This document shows positions 16,402 through 26,359 of a stretch of DNA of 64,000 bases, piece after piece (positions within the stretch are counted from its first letter, which is position 1; each line of letters begins with the position of its first letter). Under the pieces are notes generated by a model that saw nothing but the letters and a program-made list of their open reading frames with translations, did no database searches and was not told where the DNA came from. A program made the translations under genes and the position numbers. Source of the stretch: UBA2330 sp035443185 (GTDB lineage: Bacteria; Bacteroidota; Ignavibacteria; Tepidaquicellales; Tepidaquicellaceae); contig DAORRV010000005.1 in NCBI GenBank assembly GCA_035443185.1, positions 1 through 64,000 of the forward strand, read 5' to 3'.

Positions 16402-18750
16402 ATGACAGGTACAAATAAAAGTACTTCCGTTCAGAAGTATGTTTTCATTACAGCAGCAGTTGTACTGGGAATACTTTCACTCATCGCGCCAATATGGCCG
16501 GATGGACATATTGAGCCGCGTGTCGGAGGATTGCTGATAGTTGCAGGAATCCTCGAAATATTTCACGGTTTCAGAAGATCTACCGACGAAAAAAGAAAGG
16601 CTGCCTGGTTCAGCTCGGCTGTTACAATTACATTTGGTATTCTACTTATCAATGCATCTCTGTTAATTAGTACAGCACTGCTGATTTTTATTGTTATCAC
16701 ATTTTGTATCGACGGGATCAGATACGGTGCGGAAGCTTTTAAAAATTTTAAAAATAAGAAAGATTATTTGTATGATGTGCTGGCTATGATCGGAAATTTT
16801 TCCGTCATCGCAGTTATATTATTTACAAAAAATTTTGGAGCGGACTGGACAATTGCAATAGTAGGCGCATGGAGGATCTTCGGAACTGCATTAAATATTT
16901 ATCACGCAAAAGAAGGTAACTACAGATCAAGCGGTGAAGATGTAATAAAAAGTCTGCACCTTCCTGATACCCGTTCCGTAAAATCTGCCGTTAGTAAAAT
17001 TCAGTCTGAAGAAGATGCCAGATATCCGGCTGACAAATCATGGATAATAGTTTTTCTTTTACTGCTTTTTTTGATTCATCTCGGAAGGATGGGGTTTGAT
17101 AAAACTTCACTGGGAATATTCTCACCTGCCGTTGCTCTCTTTGGAGATATAGTCGTTGCATTGATTATCACATTCGCTATCATCACGCCGATCAGAGCTT
17201 TATTAAAAAAATTGACTATACCGGTTACAAGAAAGTTATGGCTATGGGTGGACAAAGTACCGTCTGATCAGAGAAAGAAATTCGGACCGAGAAAAATAGT
17301 AAATGCATATCTTGAACACCGACTTAGAGTTTCCATCCGCTTACGTAATGCAGGATATTCCTTTAAATCTGCTTTCATGACAGGAATGAAAACGGGACTT
17401 CCTTATGCAGCGATGCTTGCTGCCGTAATACCTGTATTTGGAATGAGCTGGTATTTTGATACTGAGAACTGGGCTGCAGGAGTATGGGACAGCTGGGCTG
17501 CAGCGCGGACAGATAACTGGAGAATGGCAATCACAAGATCTGTCGGAGAACCTCCGGGTCCGGAAGCATTTTTGCTGCATCCCGAAGGGGTGAATGGAAA
17601 TTCAGATTTTTCATTTATAGTAATCGGCGATCCGGGTGAAGGTGATGCCTCACAGCTTTCTCTCAAAGATCAGATACAGATAGTATCAGAAAAACCCGAT
17701 GTGAAATTTCTAGTGATCTCAACTGACATTGTATATCCGTCGGGTGAAATGAAGGATTATGAAAATAAATTCTGGCTGCCGATGAAAGGAATTTATAAAC
17801 CTGTGTATGCAATTCCCGGAAATCACGACTGGTATGATGCACTCGAGGGATTCTCTGCGACATTCTTCGAACCTCAGGCAGCTTTCGATGGAATGAAAGC
17901 CCGCGTAACTGCCGATCTTAAAATTTCTGCATCTACAGATGATCACATAAACGGACTTATAAAAGAAGCTGACCGTCTCAGAAATAATTACGGAGTACCG
18001 ACAGGTTTTCAGAGGTCACCTTATTTTCAGATACAGACAGATAAGTTTGCACTCATTACTATAGAGACTGGAATCCTGAGAAGGATAGATGAAGATCAGA
18101 TGACATGGCTGAAACAGGCACTCGAAGCTTCAAAAGGGAAATACATCATGGTTCTGATAGGGCATCCATTTTATGCGGTCGGAGAATATATGGGTGATCT
18201 TAATCCTGACTTTAAAGACATTCATCAGCTATTAAGGCAATACAAAGTCAATCTCGTAATGGGAGGCGATACTCACGATCTGGAATATTACGTCGAACGC
18301 GGATATGATGATGATCCCGATTCAAAAATGATTCACTTTGTAAATGGCGGAGGCGGTGCATATCTCAGCATCGGCGCCGCTCTCAAACCAAAAGATGAAA
18401 TGCCCGAAAAGGAATGGGCGATTTATCCTGCGACCGTTCCACTTTTAATGAAGATAGAAGAAAATAATAATATACTGAAAGAACCCGCATGGTACTGGAC
18501 AAAAAATCTCAACGGCTGGCCTTTCACGCCTGAATTCCTTTCGGCAGCATTCGACTATAATAATTCACCGTTCTTTCAAAGCTTCTTTCAGATAAAGGTC
18601 GAGCCGTCAAATGGCGTCATCAGATTCATTCCCTACGGAGTTAATGGTCAGCTTAAATGGAAAGACATCGAAACTTCAGGTAATGTAAGACCTACAGATA
18701 AAACTCCCGAAGACGGGGCGGAGTGGGTGTATGCTTTGGTTGGGAATTGA
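16402..18750 (+). CDS. HdeD-like membrane protein fused to a calcineurin-type metallophosphoesterase
   Basis: The 782-residue protein has an HdeD/DUF308-like membrane part in residues 10-185 (about six helices, 'RVGGLLIVAGILEIFHGFRR'). Further helices follow near 215-265 and 330-350, then a metallophosphoesterase domain from about 400. Metal-site motifs are 'VIGDPGEGD', 'STDIVYPSG' (where the usual GD is TD), 'IPGNHDWYD', 'LIGHPFYAVG' and 'MGGDTHDLEYY' (a variant of the usual GHxH). It should be an inner-membrane phosphohydrolase; the side on which the domain lies and its substrate cannot be told. ATG start; flanked by spacers, so likely monocistronic. Confidence 0.87.
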   Translation: MTGTNKSTSVQKYVFITAAVVLGILSLIAPIWPDGHIEPRVGGLLIVAGILEIFHGFRRSTDEKRKAAWFSSAVTITFGILLINASLLISTALLIFIVITFCIDGIRYGAEAFKNFKNKKDYLYDVLAMIGNFSVIAVILFTKNFGADWTIAIVGAWRIFGTALNIYHAKEGNYRSSGEDVIKSLHLPDTRSVKSAVSKIQSEEDARYPADKSWIIVFLLLLFLIHLGRMGFDKTSLGIFSPAVALFGDIVVALIITFAIITPIRALLKKLTIPVTRKLWLWVDKVPSDQRKKFGPRKIVNAYLEHRLRVSIRLRNAGYSFKSAFMTGMKTGLPYAAMLAAVIPVFGMSWYFDTENWAAGVWDSWAAARTDNWRMAITRSVGEPPGPEAFLLHPEGVNGNSDFSFIVIGDPGEGDASQLSLKDQIQIVSEKPDVKFLVISTDIVYPSGEMKDYENKFWLPMKGIYKPVYAIPGNHDWYDALEGFSATFFEPQAAFDGMKARVTADLKISASTDDHINGLIKEADRLRNNYGVPTGFQRSPYFQIQTDKFALITIETGILRRIDEDQMTWLKQALEASKGKYIMVLIGHPFYAVGEYMGDLNPDFKDIHQLLRQYKVNLVMGGDTHDLEYYVERGYDDDPDSKMIHFVNGGGGAYLSIGAALKPKDEMPEKEWAIYPATVPLLMKIEENNNILKEPAWYWTKNLNGWPFTPEFLSAAFDYNNSPFFQSFFQIKVEPSNGVIRFIPYGVNGQLKWKDIETSGNVRPTDKTPEDGAEWVYALVGN

Positions 18751-19219
18751 ATGGGATTGTAAAGATGTAATGAATTTTTAACAATCTAATTTAAATCACA
18801 AGACTGATAATTTGATACTTTTTCAAAATAGATTTTTATAAAATTATTCCGGAAATAAATAAATCGGAATTAATTTAATTTTATGAAATATGCTATAATA
18901 ATAGAGACAGGAAAAATCAAATACAGTACATACATATATGAACTGCAGGGCTGTATCATCACAGAAAAATTTAGAAGAGTTAAAATATAATATGAAAGAG
19001 ACAATAAATTTTCACATCAGGGAATTAAGATAAGATGGAATTGAAATTCCTTTGTCAAGTTCGATTTCAGATACTGTTGAAGTTGGTCTTTAATGTCTGC
19101 AAAATATTTAATCTTTCCTTAATATTCTCTCCGCTAATGACCTAATAAACACAGCAAACATTAACAACTCCAATCCAAAATTTAAATCTTTCAATATTAA
19201 TTTTTAAACCAGATAAAAA
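18751..19219. other. Spacer holding a hicB relic
   Basis: Apart from the hicB pseudogene at 18883-19093, no gene is seen. I looked for a hicA partner on both sides of the relic and found none. Confidence 0.6.
18883..19093 (+). pseudogene. hicB: HicB-type antitoxin pseudogene (one frameshift, one nonsense codon)
   Basis: The first frame reads 'MKYAIIIETG ... YELQGCIITEKFRRVK', the standard opening of short HicB antitoxins (partial RNase-H-like fold), then stops at 18988. Shifting by one base in the A-run near 18982-18985 restores the family reading 'NMKETINFHIRELR'. A TAA follows (19031-19033), where HicB proteins usually have glutamate, and then 'DGIEIPLSSSISDTVEVGL' to the natural stop. The total length of 211 bases equals 70 codons plus exactly one extra base. 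No hicA toxin remains in the flanks, and the antitoxin could be free to decay once the toxin is lost. A sequencing error could explain one lesion but is unlikely to explain both. Confidence 0.82.
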
Positions 19220-19741
19220 ATGAAACCTGATCTAAACAGATATATTCAATTGCTGGAGAAGGCTCCGGTTGTATTATCAGATTTGCTTAAAGATCTTCCT
19301 AATGAACTGACACGATCTAACGAAGGTGAAAATACCTGGAGTCCTTTTGAAATTGTCAGACATTTGATAGAGGGAGAGAAAACAGACTGGATGATTAGAA
19401 TTAAGATCATTCTTTCGGACAATGAAGACAGATCTTTCGAGAGTTTTGACCGCTTTGCACAGATCACTGATAGCAAAGATAAATCAATAGAAGAGCTTCT
19501 GGATATATTCAGACATTTACGAAAAGATAATCTGAGAGTATTAAGTGAACTGGATCCGGGTGAAAAGGACTGGGAAAGGGAGGGAATTCATCCTGATTTT
19601 AATAAAGTGACTCTTTCGGAATTATTGTCAGCCTGGGTAGTTCATGACCTTAATCATATTGCACAGATCACAAGAGTCATTGCCGGGCAATACAAAAACT
19701 CTGTCGGACCATGGATAGAATTTTTGCCCATTCTTAAATGA
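19220..19741 (+). CDS. DinB-family (DinB_2) four-helix protein
   Basis: The 173-residue protein has the DinB/YfiT layout. A first helix with 'WSPFEIVRHLIEGEKTDWMI' supplies the first histidine ligand, and the last conserved helix 'SAWVVHDLNHIAQITRV' supplies two more. These three histidines form the metal site of the family, whose members include thiol-dependent transferases (bacillithiol/mycothiol types) and many of unknown role. ATG start. The gene stands alone 126 bases after the hicB relic. The family call is firm; substrate unknown. Confidence 0.87.
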   Translation: MKPDLNRYIQLLEKAPVVLSDLLKDLPNELTRSNEGENTWSPFEIVRHLIEGEKTDWMIRIKIILSDNEDRSFESFDRFAQITDSKDKSIEELLDIFRHLRKDNLRVLSELDPGEKDWEREGIHPDFNKVTLSELLSAWVVHDLNHIAQITRVIAGQYKNSVGPWIEFLPILK

Positions 19742-19918
19742 TCATTGTTTGAATGAATCGGGATTTTATAAACTTAAAAAATACCCGACATTGATGGACG
19801 TAGTGATCAATCAGTAATGACCGGCATAAAAAAGAATCAGGAAACTTTTTATTAAACTTGAAATGAATATAAAATAAATATATTTTATTTTTCTTTTAAA
19901 AATTTAAACAAATAAATT

Positions 19919-20185
19919 ATGCCAACAATCGTAGTTCGTCACAAAGTAGGAGATTTTGATACCTGGATCAAAGGTCATGAGGATAGAGTAAATGTATTTG
20001 CTCCTGCAGTAAGCAGTTTTAAAACATTTAAGGATGCAGATGATCCTAATTCTGTGATATTAGTAATGGAAGTCTATGATATGGAAAAACTTCAATCAAT
20101 TTTAAATGATCCTTCTACAAAAGATTTAAAGGACAAGCATACTGTACTTGAACCTATCACTTTATCAATGCAGGTAGATGCCTGA
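19919..20185 (+). CDS. Small dimeric alpha-beta-barrel (ABM-like) protein
   Basis: An 88-residue protein. 'VVRHKVGDFDTWIKGHEDRV' and the later 'ILVMEVYDMEKLQSILNDPS' are the strand-helix units of ferredoxin-like dimeric alpha/beta barrels related to antibiotic-biosynthesis monooxygenase and cyclase proteins. No catalytic residue is diagnostic. It lies 177 bases after dinB-like on the same strand and converges with sthA. The role is unknown; the fold is likely. Confidence 0.68.
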   Translation: MPTIVVRHKVGDFDTWIKGHEDRVNVFAPAVSSFKTFKDADDPNSVILVMEVYDMEKLQSILNDPSTKDLKDKHTVLEPITLSMQVDA

Positions 20186-20314
20186 TGTTTCAGCATTTTT
20201 GAGTAAACAGGATTTTTAGTTTTCGTTCCTGAAAATTTATTAGCAGGTACATTAGATAACATGCACAAGGAAAACTATAATTACAATTTATTAGAATGAA
20301 AATATTGCTGCTTT

Positions 20315-21766
20315 TTATATGAAAATTTTTTTTATTTTCAGAGGATTCTTGATATTCTTCCCGCTTTGGTTCCCAAGTCCGTCATAGGCTGCATATTTAT
20401 ACAGATCATGAAATGTAGGATAATTAAATACTGTGGCTATCATCTGATCAAGAGTTTTCTTATCATGTACAAGTGTCATCCCGTAATGAATAAGTTCAGT
20501 TGCAATCCTTCCTATTATATGAACTCCGAGGATAACTTTTGATTCACTCTCAAAAACCAGTTTAAGAAATCCGTTGTCCGGTGAACCCTGAATTTTACCT
20601 CGCGCAATATCACCTACACGGCTTACACCTGTATTATATTTTATCCCATTTGATAGAGCTTCCTGTTCAGTCATTCCTACCATCGAAACTTCAGGGACAG
20701 TATAAATTCCATAAGGAAATATCTTCTGAACAAAATCCAGATCGTTGGTTCCAAACATATGAGAAATTGCAACTCTTCCCTGATCCATACTTGTACTTGC
20801 CAGAGCAGGGAATCCGATCACATCTCCCACTGCATATATATGAGGAATGTTGGTTACATAATATTCATTTACGATAATCGCTTCCCTCTCACCCATGATA
20901 ATGCCTGCTTTGTCACAGTTCAGTCCCTTAGTATTTCCGCTTCTTCCTGCTGCATACAGCACCATGTCGGATTCCAGCTCATCACCATTTTTAAGAGTCA
21001 TGTGAATGCTGTCCGATGCTTTTTTTGGTTTGGAATATTTTGTAATACAGGTATTAAAAAGTATTTCAATTCCATGTATCTTCATTTGTCTAACAAGTGC
21101 ATCAGCAATATCCGAATCCAGAAACGGAAGGATCTTGTCTCTGTTATTTACTAAAAATACTTTCACACCCATAGCCGCATAGATAGTTGCATACTCACAG
21201 CCGATGACTCCTGCACCAATCACGCATAATGATTTCGGAAAACGTTTGATCTTAAGTATTGTATCAGAGTCTAAAATTCTTTTCCTGTCAAAAGGGATCT
21301 CGGGAGGATTTACCGGATATGAACCTGTCGCTATGAGAATAAACTTTCCGTTTATTACAATTACATTTTCATTTTCACATTGAATCTGAATGTTGTGAGC
21401 GTCAATGAATGAAGCAAATCCGGTATATACATCTACTTTATGTCTGCTGAAATTTTTATCAACTTCATTCTGCATGTCATTTCTTACTATATCACGTCTG
21501 TATGTGAACTGTTTATATTTAGTATGAGCGGAATGTTTTTCTGTCGATTCGAAAATATGCTTTTCATAAACTCTTGAAAAATACAGTGCTGTTTCTTTCA
21601 GGGTCTTTGAAGGGAGTGTCCCTGTCTGAACACCTGCACCGCCGGTTTCAGGAGATTTCTCTATCAGCGCAACTTTCTTTCCGAAGTATGCGGCTTTTAC
21701 GGCAGCTTTCTCTCCGGCAGGACCTGAGCCGATTACGATCAGATCATAAGTTTTAATTTTTGGCAT
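20315..21766 (-). CDS. sthA: Soluble pyridine nucleotide transhydrogenase-type flavoprotein
   Basis: At about 483 residues this is a full-length pyridine-nucleotide-disulfide oxidoreductase family protein. The FAD site is 'YDLIVIGSGPAGEKAAVKAA', the NAD(P) site is 'SLCVIGAGVIGCEYATIYAA', and the dimerisation end is 'VFNYPTFHDLYKYAAYDG'. Where lipoamide dehydrogenase has CxxxxC, this protein has 'GGAGVQTGTLPSK' with no cysteine. This points to SthA, which moves hydride between NADPH and NAD without a disulfide. The ATG at 21764-21766 is preceded by the purine-rich AAAGGGGAA, so I prefer it over a TTG four codons upstream. Single cytoplasmic gene. Confidence 0.85.
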   Translation of the reverse strand: MPKIKTYDLIVIGSGPAGEKAAVKAAYFGKKVALIEKSPETGGAGVQTGTLPSKTLKETALYFSRVYEKHIFESTEKHSAHTKYKQFTYRRDIVRNDMQNEVDKNFSRHKVDVYTGFASFIDAHNIQIQCENENVIVINGKFILIATGSYPVNPPEIPFDRKRILDSDTILKIKRFPKSLCVIGAGVIGCEYATIYAAMGVKVFLVNNRDKILPFLDSDIADALVRQMKIHGIEILFNTCITKYSKPKKASDSIHMTLKNGDELESDMVLYAAGRSGNTKGLNCDKAGIIMGEREAIIVNEYYVTNIPHIYAVGDVIGFPALASTSMDQGRVAISHMFGTNDLDFVQKIFPYGIYTVPEVSMVGMTEQEALSNGIKYNTGVSRVGDIARGKIQGSPDNGFLKLVFESESKVILGVHIIGRIATELIHYGMTLVHDKKTLDQMIATVFNYPTFHDLYKYAAYDGLGNQSGKNIKNPLKIKKIFI

Positions 21767-21994
21767 TTCCCCTTTCAATGAAAATAAAAATTTTGAACAA
21801 ATTATAGATATCAGATTGAAAGTTCAAAGTAATTAGTAAAATTTTAACTTAAACGTTACATTCCGTTTCAGAATTTTTGAAAAATTTAGGAAATAAATAA
21901 AGACCGGCTTCTCCATTATAAAATCCAGGGGAATTTAAATCGAACTGTGTTTAATTATCAAATAATATAATTTAAGACCATAAATAATTTCAAT

Positions 21995-22678
21995 ATGCTT
22001 GAGCTGAAAAATGTGAACAAGGACTTTTATGAAGGCAGTGCTAAACATTCTGTGTTGAACAATTTTGAATTATCCGTACCTGAAGGAGAAATTATTATCC
22101 TTCTGGGGAAAAGCGGATCGGGTAAATCTACTCTCCTTAATATTATCAGCGGAATAGATGTACCCGACAGCGGATCTGTAAAGATCGACGGAACTGACAT
22201 TACAAAACTTTCTGAAAAAGACAGAACTCTTACCCGCAGAAATAAGATAGGTTTCATCTTTCAGTTCTTTAATTTAATTCCCACACTTACAGTAAAAGAA
22301 AATCTACAGCTGCCGCTTGAATTGAATAATGATGATGATCAGGAAATGAGAATAAACTCCATCTTAACAGAAGTTGGACTTCTTAACAGAGCAAATTCTT
22401 ATCCGGATAAGCTCTCAGGCGGCGAGCAGCAAAGAATAGCAATTGCACGAGCGCTTATTCATAATCCGGATATTATACTTGCTGATGAACCGACAGGAAA
22501 TCTCGACTATGAAACAGGATTGCAGATCGTTGATCTTCTGGACAGGGTGGTCAAGAAAAAAGGAAAGACAATGATAATGGTCACTCACAGTAAAGATGTG
22601 ATCGGACTTGCAGACAGAATTTATTCGCTGAAAGAGGGAAAAGTTATTGAAACAAAAGTGGGATTAGATATTGAGTAA
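21995..22678 (+). CDS. ABC transporter ATPase, LolD/MacB type
   Basis: A 227-residue ATPase with Walker A 'LLGKSGSGKSTLLNIISG', the Q-loop 'IGFIFQFFNLIPTL' typical of LolD/MacB ATPases, signature 'LSGGEQQRIAIARAL', Walker B 'IILADEPTGNLD' and H-loop 'MIMVTHSKDV'. It drives the FtsX-type permease encoded directly downstream, whose TTG start overlaps the end of this gene by 8 bases. With the lipocalin-like lipoprotein gene that follows, the arrangement resembles AttEFGH-type lipoprotein-linked export operons. ATG start. Confidence 0.9.
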   Translation: MLELKNVNKDFYEGSAKHSVLNNFELSVPEGEIIILLGKSGSGKSTLLNIISGIDVPDSGSVKIDGTDITKLSEKDRTLTRRNKIGFIFQFFNLIPTLTVKENLQLPLELNNDDDQEMRINSILTEVGLLNRANSYPDKLSGGEQQRIAIARALIHNPDIILADEPTGNLDYETGLQIVDLLDRVVKKKGKTMIMVTHSKDVIGLADRIYSLKEGKVIETKVGLDIE

Positions 22679-25208
22679 CCTGCTTACAAGATCAAGTTTA
22701 AGATTTTTACTAAGACATCCCTGGCAGTTTGGTCTATCTGTTCTGGGAATTGCACTGGGAGTTGCAATTGTTGTTTCGATCGATATAGCAAACTACAGCT
22801 CAGCAACCGCATTCAATCTCTCTATGAATGCCGTTGCGGGAAAATCAACTCATCAGATCACCGGTACTGCTGAAGGAATTCCAGACTCATTGTATAGATT
22901 TTTTAAAAAAGAAAAAGGGATAAGAAATATTGCTCCTGTCATTGAATCATACGTCAGCATTCCTGACTCGAATAAGCGTGTATTCAAACTTCTGGGAGTG
23001 GATATTTTTGCTGAACGTCCTTTCCGTGATTATCTTTCACAGACAGGAATCTCACTGAATGGCGGGCTTAAAGATTTTCTTACCCTTCCAAATTCTGTAA
23101 TACTTTCTAAGGAAAGTCTTGATAAATTAAAAAAAGTAATCGGTGATACCTTAACTGTTCTCATAAACGGAAAGCAAAAAGTACTTTACATTACTGGAAT
23201 TATAAATGAAGATGAACAAAACAGATCCGCACTGGAAAATCTTTTCATCACGGACATTGCATCGGCACAGGAGCTGACAGGAAAGAATGATAAAATAGAT
23301 TATATTGATCTGATCATAAATAATGTTCAGGAAGAGCAACAGATAAAAAGTCTGCTGCCGGACGGTTATCAGCTGCAGAAATCCGGCTCACGTTCGGAAA
23401 CAGCAGAGCAAATGCTTGAAGCTTTCAATATCAACCTCACATCTCTGAGCTTACTTGCCCTGATAGTCGGATTATTTCTAATCTATAATACAATGACCTA
23501 TTCAGTAGTACAGAGAAGAGTATTGATCGGAACTTTGCGTTCTATTGGTGTAACTTCAAAAGAGATCTCGGGAATGATATTGCGTGAAGCTCTGATAATG
23601 GGGATCATCGGAACAGTTACAGGATTTATTGCTGCGTATTTCATTTCAAAAATTCTGATAATATTTATTTCTCAAACGATCAACGATCTGTATTATGTAG
23701 TATCCGTAAGGGAGATCTATATTTCTCCGATGATCATTTTAAAAGGAGCAGGTCTTGGGATAATTGCAACTTTACTTTCTGCAATTTATCCGGCCAGAGA
23801 AGCATCCAGAGTCCACCCGAGATCTGCAATGATCAGATCCGAACAGGAGTCATCTCTTCTGAGAAATGTTCCACGGATGAGCATTACGGGAGTAATATTT
23901 ATGATAGCAGGTGCTGTAATTCTTCTTATACCTTCTCATAATATCTGGCTTAGTTATTTTGGAATATTACCCGTCATCATAGGATTTGCCTTAATGGCTC
24001 CTTTGATAATAATAATGGTTGAAAAAATTTTTTCACCCTTATATAAAAAACTGTTCGGCATTACCGGAAAAATGGCTTCAAGATCTGTCCTGCAGAATAT
24101 CAGCAGAACATATATTGCAATTGCAGCGCTTGCGCTTGCAGTTGCAGCAACTGTCGGTGTCGGTATTATGATCGGCAGTTTCAGATCCACTGTTATAAAT
24201 TGGCTTGAGGCGAGACTGAATGCAGATATTTTTATTTCCGCCCCAAGTCTCATTTCCAGAAGGAATGATGCTGTATTACCCGAAGAAATTCTCTCAAAGA
24301 TAAAAGCTCTTGATGAAGTAAGTGATTATAATTTTTACCGTGAACTGATCTTACCGCAGGACGGAAAAGAATATCATATAATTGCTTCGGGAATCAGTAA
24401 AAGAAGCTATTCAGGTTTTCAGTTTAAAGAAGGTGATCCAAATGAAGTATGGGAGAAATTTGAGAACGGTGAAGTGTTCCTGTCTGAACCGTTTGCTTAC
24501 AAAAATGACATTGGTTTGGGAGAAAATATTAAACTGAAAACTGATAACGGCTTGCAGGATTTTAAGGTAGCAGCGATCTATTATGATTATGCTTCTGATC
24601 AGGGACTGATTACAATGAATTATGATCAGTTCAGAAAATACTGGAACGCTGAAGGAATCTCAGGTATCTCAGTTTTTGTAAAAGAAGGAAATACAATCGA
24701 TTCTGTAAAAGATAAAATTCAGACCCTCGGAACAGACGGTCAGCAGCTTGTGGTAAGAACTTACAAATATCTACTTGATTCATCCGTGGAAATATTCGAC
24801 CGTACATTTCTCGTTGCAAAGGTCCTGCAAATTCTGTCTGTGATCGTTGCCTTTATTGGAATTCTGAGTTCGCTGATGTCACTGCAGCTTGAACGCAGGA
24901 GAGAACTCGGAATACTGAGAGCAAACGGGCTGCTACCTTCACAGTTGTTTAAAATAGTTATGTTGCAGACTTTCTTAATGGGATTCACAGCAGGAGTAAT
25001 AGCGCTTCCCCTCGGAAATGTACTTGCTGCAATACTTGTATATATTATAAACAAAAGATCATTCGGATGGACAATGCAGTTCGAGGTTATGCCTTCGATA
25101 CTAATAGAGGCTTTAGTACTTTCTATTGCAGCTGCCTTGCTGGCGGGTATCTACCCGGGATATAAAATGTCGAAAACTTCACCTTCAAACGCTTTAAAAG
25201 AAGAGTAA
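22671..25208 (+). CDS. FtsX-family ABC permease (two FtsX domains)
   Basis: The 845-residue protein has a first helix (residues about 18-40), a large periplasmic MacB-type core domain, three helices (about 255-385), a second helix-core-helix repeat (about 400-700), and three final helices ending 'YKMSKTSPSNALKEE'. Two FtsX modules in one chain are typical of LolC/AttF-like mechanotransmission permeases that act on substrates in the periplasm. The start is TTG, overlapping the end of the ATPase gene as TTGAGTAA, which suggests translational coupling. The lipocalin-like gene starts 2 bases after its stop, so all three form one operon. Confidence 0.9.
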   Translation: MSNLLTRSSLRFLLRHPWQFGLSVLGIALGVAIVVSIDIANYSSATAFNLSMNAVAGKSTHQITGTAEGIPDSLYRFFKKEKGIRNIAPVIESYVSIPDSNKRVFKLLGVDIFAERPFRDYLSQTGISLNGGLKDFLTLPNSVILSKESLDKLKKVIGDTLTVLINGKQKVLYITGIINEDEQNRSALENLFITDIASAQELTGKNDKIDYIDLIINNVQEEQQIKSLLPDGYQLQKSGSRSETAEQMLEAFNINLTSLSLLALIVGLFLIYNTMTYSVVQRRVLIGTLRSIGVTSKEISGMILREALIMGIIGTVTGFIAAYFISKILIIFISQTINDLYYVVSVREIYISPMIILKGAGLGIIATLLSAIYPAREASRVHPRSAMIRSEQESSLLRNVPRMSITGVIFMIAGAVILLIPSHNIWLSYFGILPVIIGFALMAPLIIIMVEKIFSPLYKKLFGITGKMASRSVLQNISRTYIAIAALALAVAATVGVGIMIGSFRSTVINWLEARLNADIFISAPSLISRRNDAVLPEEILSKIKALDEVSDYNFYRELILPQDGKEYHIIASGISKRSYSGFQFKEGDPNEVWEKFENGEVFLSEPFAYKNDIGLGENIKLKTDNGLQDFKVAAIYYDYASDQGLITMNYDQFRKYWNAEGISGISVFVKEGNTIDSVKDKIQTLGTDGQQLVVRTYKYLLDSSVEIFDRTFLVAKVLQILSVIVAFIGILSSLMSLQLERRRELGILRANGLLPSQLFKIVMLQTFLMGFTAGVIALPLGNVLAAILVYIINKRSFGWTMQFEVMPSILIEALVLSIAAALLAGIYPGYKMSKTSPSNALKEE

Positions 25209-25210
25209 AA

Positions 25211-26359
25211 ATGAGAAAATATTTATTTGTAATATTAATAGTATTTGCAGTCTCAGGATGCAAAGATGAGAAAACAGAATCCGGCAACGGCGGAATTTCT
25301 TTATCAAAAGCTATGAGTGATACTGAGACAGGAGATATGGGTTTTGAAAAAGCTGTTGAAAAAAGAAAGTTTATTTTTCCCGATGATCACGGTCCCCATC
25401 CTGAATTCAGAACAGAGTGGTGGTACTTCACCGGCAATCTTACATCTTCTGACAATAAACAATTTGGTTATCAGTTCACGATATTCAGAACAGCATTAAA
25501 TACAGATACAAATAAAGGAATTTCCGAATGGAGTTCAAACCAGATATATATGGCACATTTTGCAGTAACTGATATTTCAGGAGGAAAGTTTTTTTTTGAT
25601 GAACGCTTCAGCCGTGACGGCAACGAACTTGCAGGGGCACAGGCATCACCTTTCAAAGTCTGGCTTGAGGACTGGAAAATAAATGAAATAAATGGAGCAG
25701 AAGGCAGAACTTCCTTTGAACTGCCGGTACTTAATATTATTTCAAAGTCAGATAAATCTGAGATCAATTTTATTCTTGAAGCACAAAAACCATTCATACT
25801 TCAGGGAGACAGCGGACTAAGTCAGAAGGGAAATGGAATCGGAAATGCTTCATACTATTATTCCTATACAAGATTAAGAACAGAAGGTAAGATCATTATT
25901 GAAGGAAAAAAATTTGATGTAAGCGGAAATTCCTGGATGGACCGTGAATGGAGTACAAGCGCACTGAGCGGAGATCAGAAAGGCTGGAACTGGTTCGCAC
26001 TTCAGCTTGACGACGGTTCGGAGATTATGTATTATCAGATGAGAAAAAATGACGGTACTTCTGATGAATTCAGCAAAGGAACGGTCATCGAAAAGGACGG
26101 ATCATCTCAATTAATAAAAAATGAAGATGTGATAAACGAAGTGACAGATTACTGGGAAAGTCCGTCGGGAGAAAAATATCCTTCAGGCTGGATACTGAAA
26201 ATCCCTTCACAGAAAATTGAATTAAAAATTGCTCCCGCATTAAAAGATCAGCTGATGAATGTCTCAGTAAAATACTGGGAAGGTTCCGTAAATATTGAAG
26301 GCAGAAAAGACGATAAAGAAATAAACGGAAGAGGATATGTCGAGTTGACCGGGTATTAG
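25211..26359 (+). CDS. AttH-type lipocalin-like lipoprotein (carotenoid 1,2-hydratase fold)
   Basis: A 382-residue lipoprotein: signal 'MRKYLFVILIVFAVSGC' with lipobox 'VSGC'. The body has the two-lipocalin AttH/CrtC signature: 'HPEFRTEWWYFTGNL' near the start, 'YYYSYTRLRTEGKI' in the middle, and 'GNSWMDREWSTSAL' plus 'WNWFALQLDDGSEI' in the second half. Members are found next to FtsX-type ABC transporters, as here, and are thought to carry a hydrophobic ligand. A catalytic hydratase role is not implied by this context. The start is 2 bases after the permease stop. The family is firm and the ligand unknown. Confidence 0.88.
   Translation: MRKYLFVILIVFAVSGCKDEKTESGNGGISLSKAMSDTETGDMGFEKAVEKRKFIFPDDHGPHPEFRTEWWYFTGNLTSSDNKQFGYQFTIFRTALNTDTNKGISEWSSNQIYMAHFAVTDISGGKFFFDERFSRDGNELAGAQASPFKVWLEDWKINEINGAEGRTSFELPVLNIISKSDKSEINFILEAQKPFILQGDSGLSQKGNGIGNASYYYSYTRLRTEGKIIIEGKKFDVSGNSWMDREWSTSALSGDQKGWNWFALQLDDGSEIMYYQMRKNDGTSDEFSKGTVIEKDGSSQLIKNEDVINEVTDYWESPSGEKYPSGWILKIPSQKIELKIAPALKDQLMNVSVKYWEGSVNIEGRKDDKEINGRGYVELTGY

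Noticed and set aside
19758..19798. Stem TCGGG/CCCGA after the DinB-like gene
   Set aside because: The five-base stem has a bulge and no T-run; too weak to call a terminator.
20315..21766. Missing redox cysteine pair in the flavoprotein
   Set aside because: Loss of the CxxxxC pair fits the transhydrogenase branch of the family, so it is not taken as a defect.
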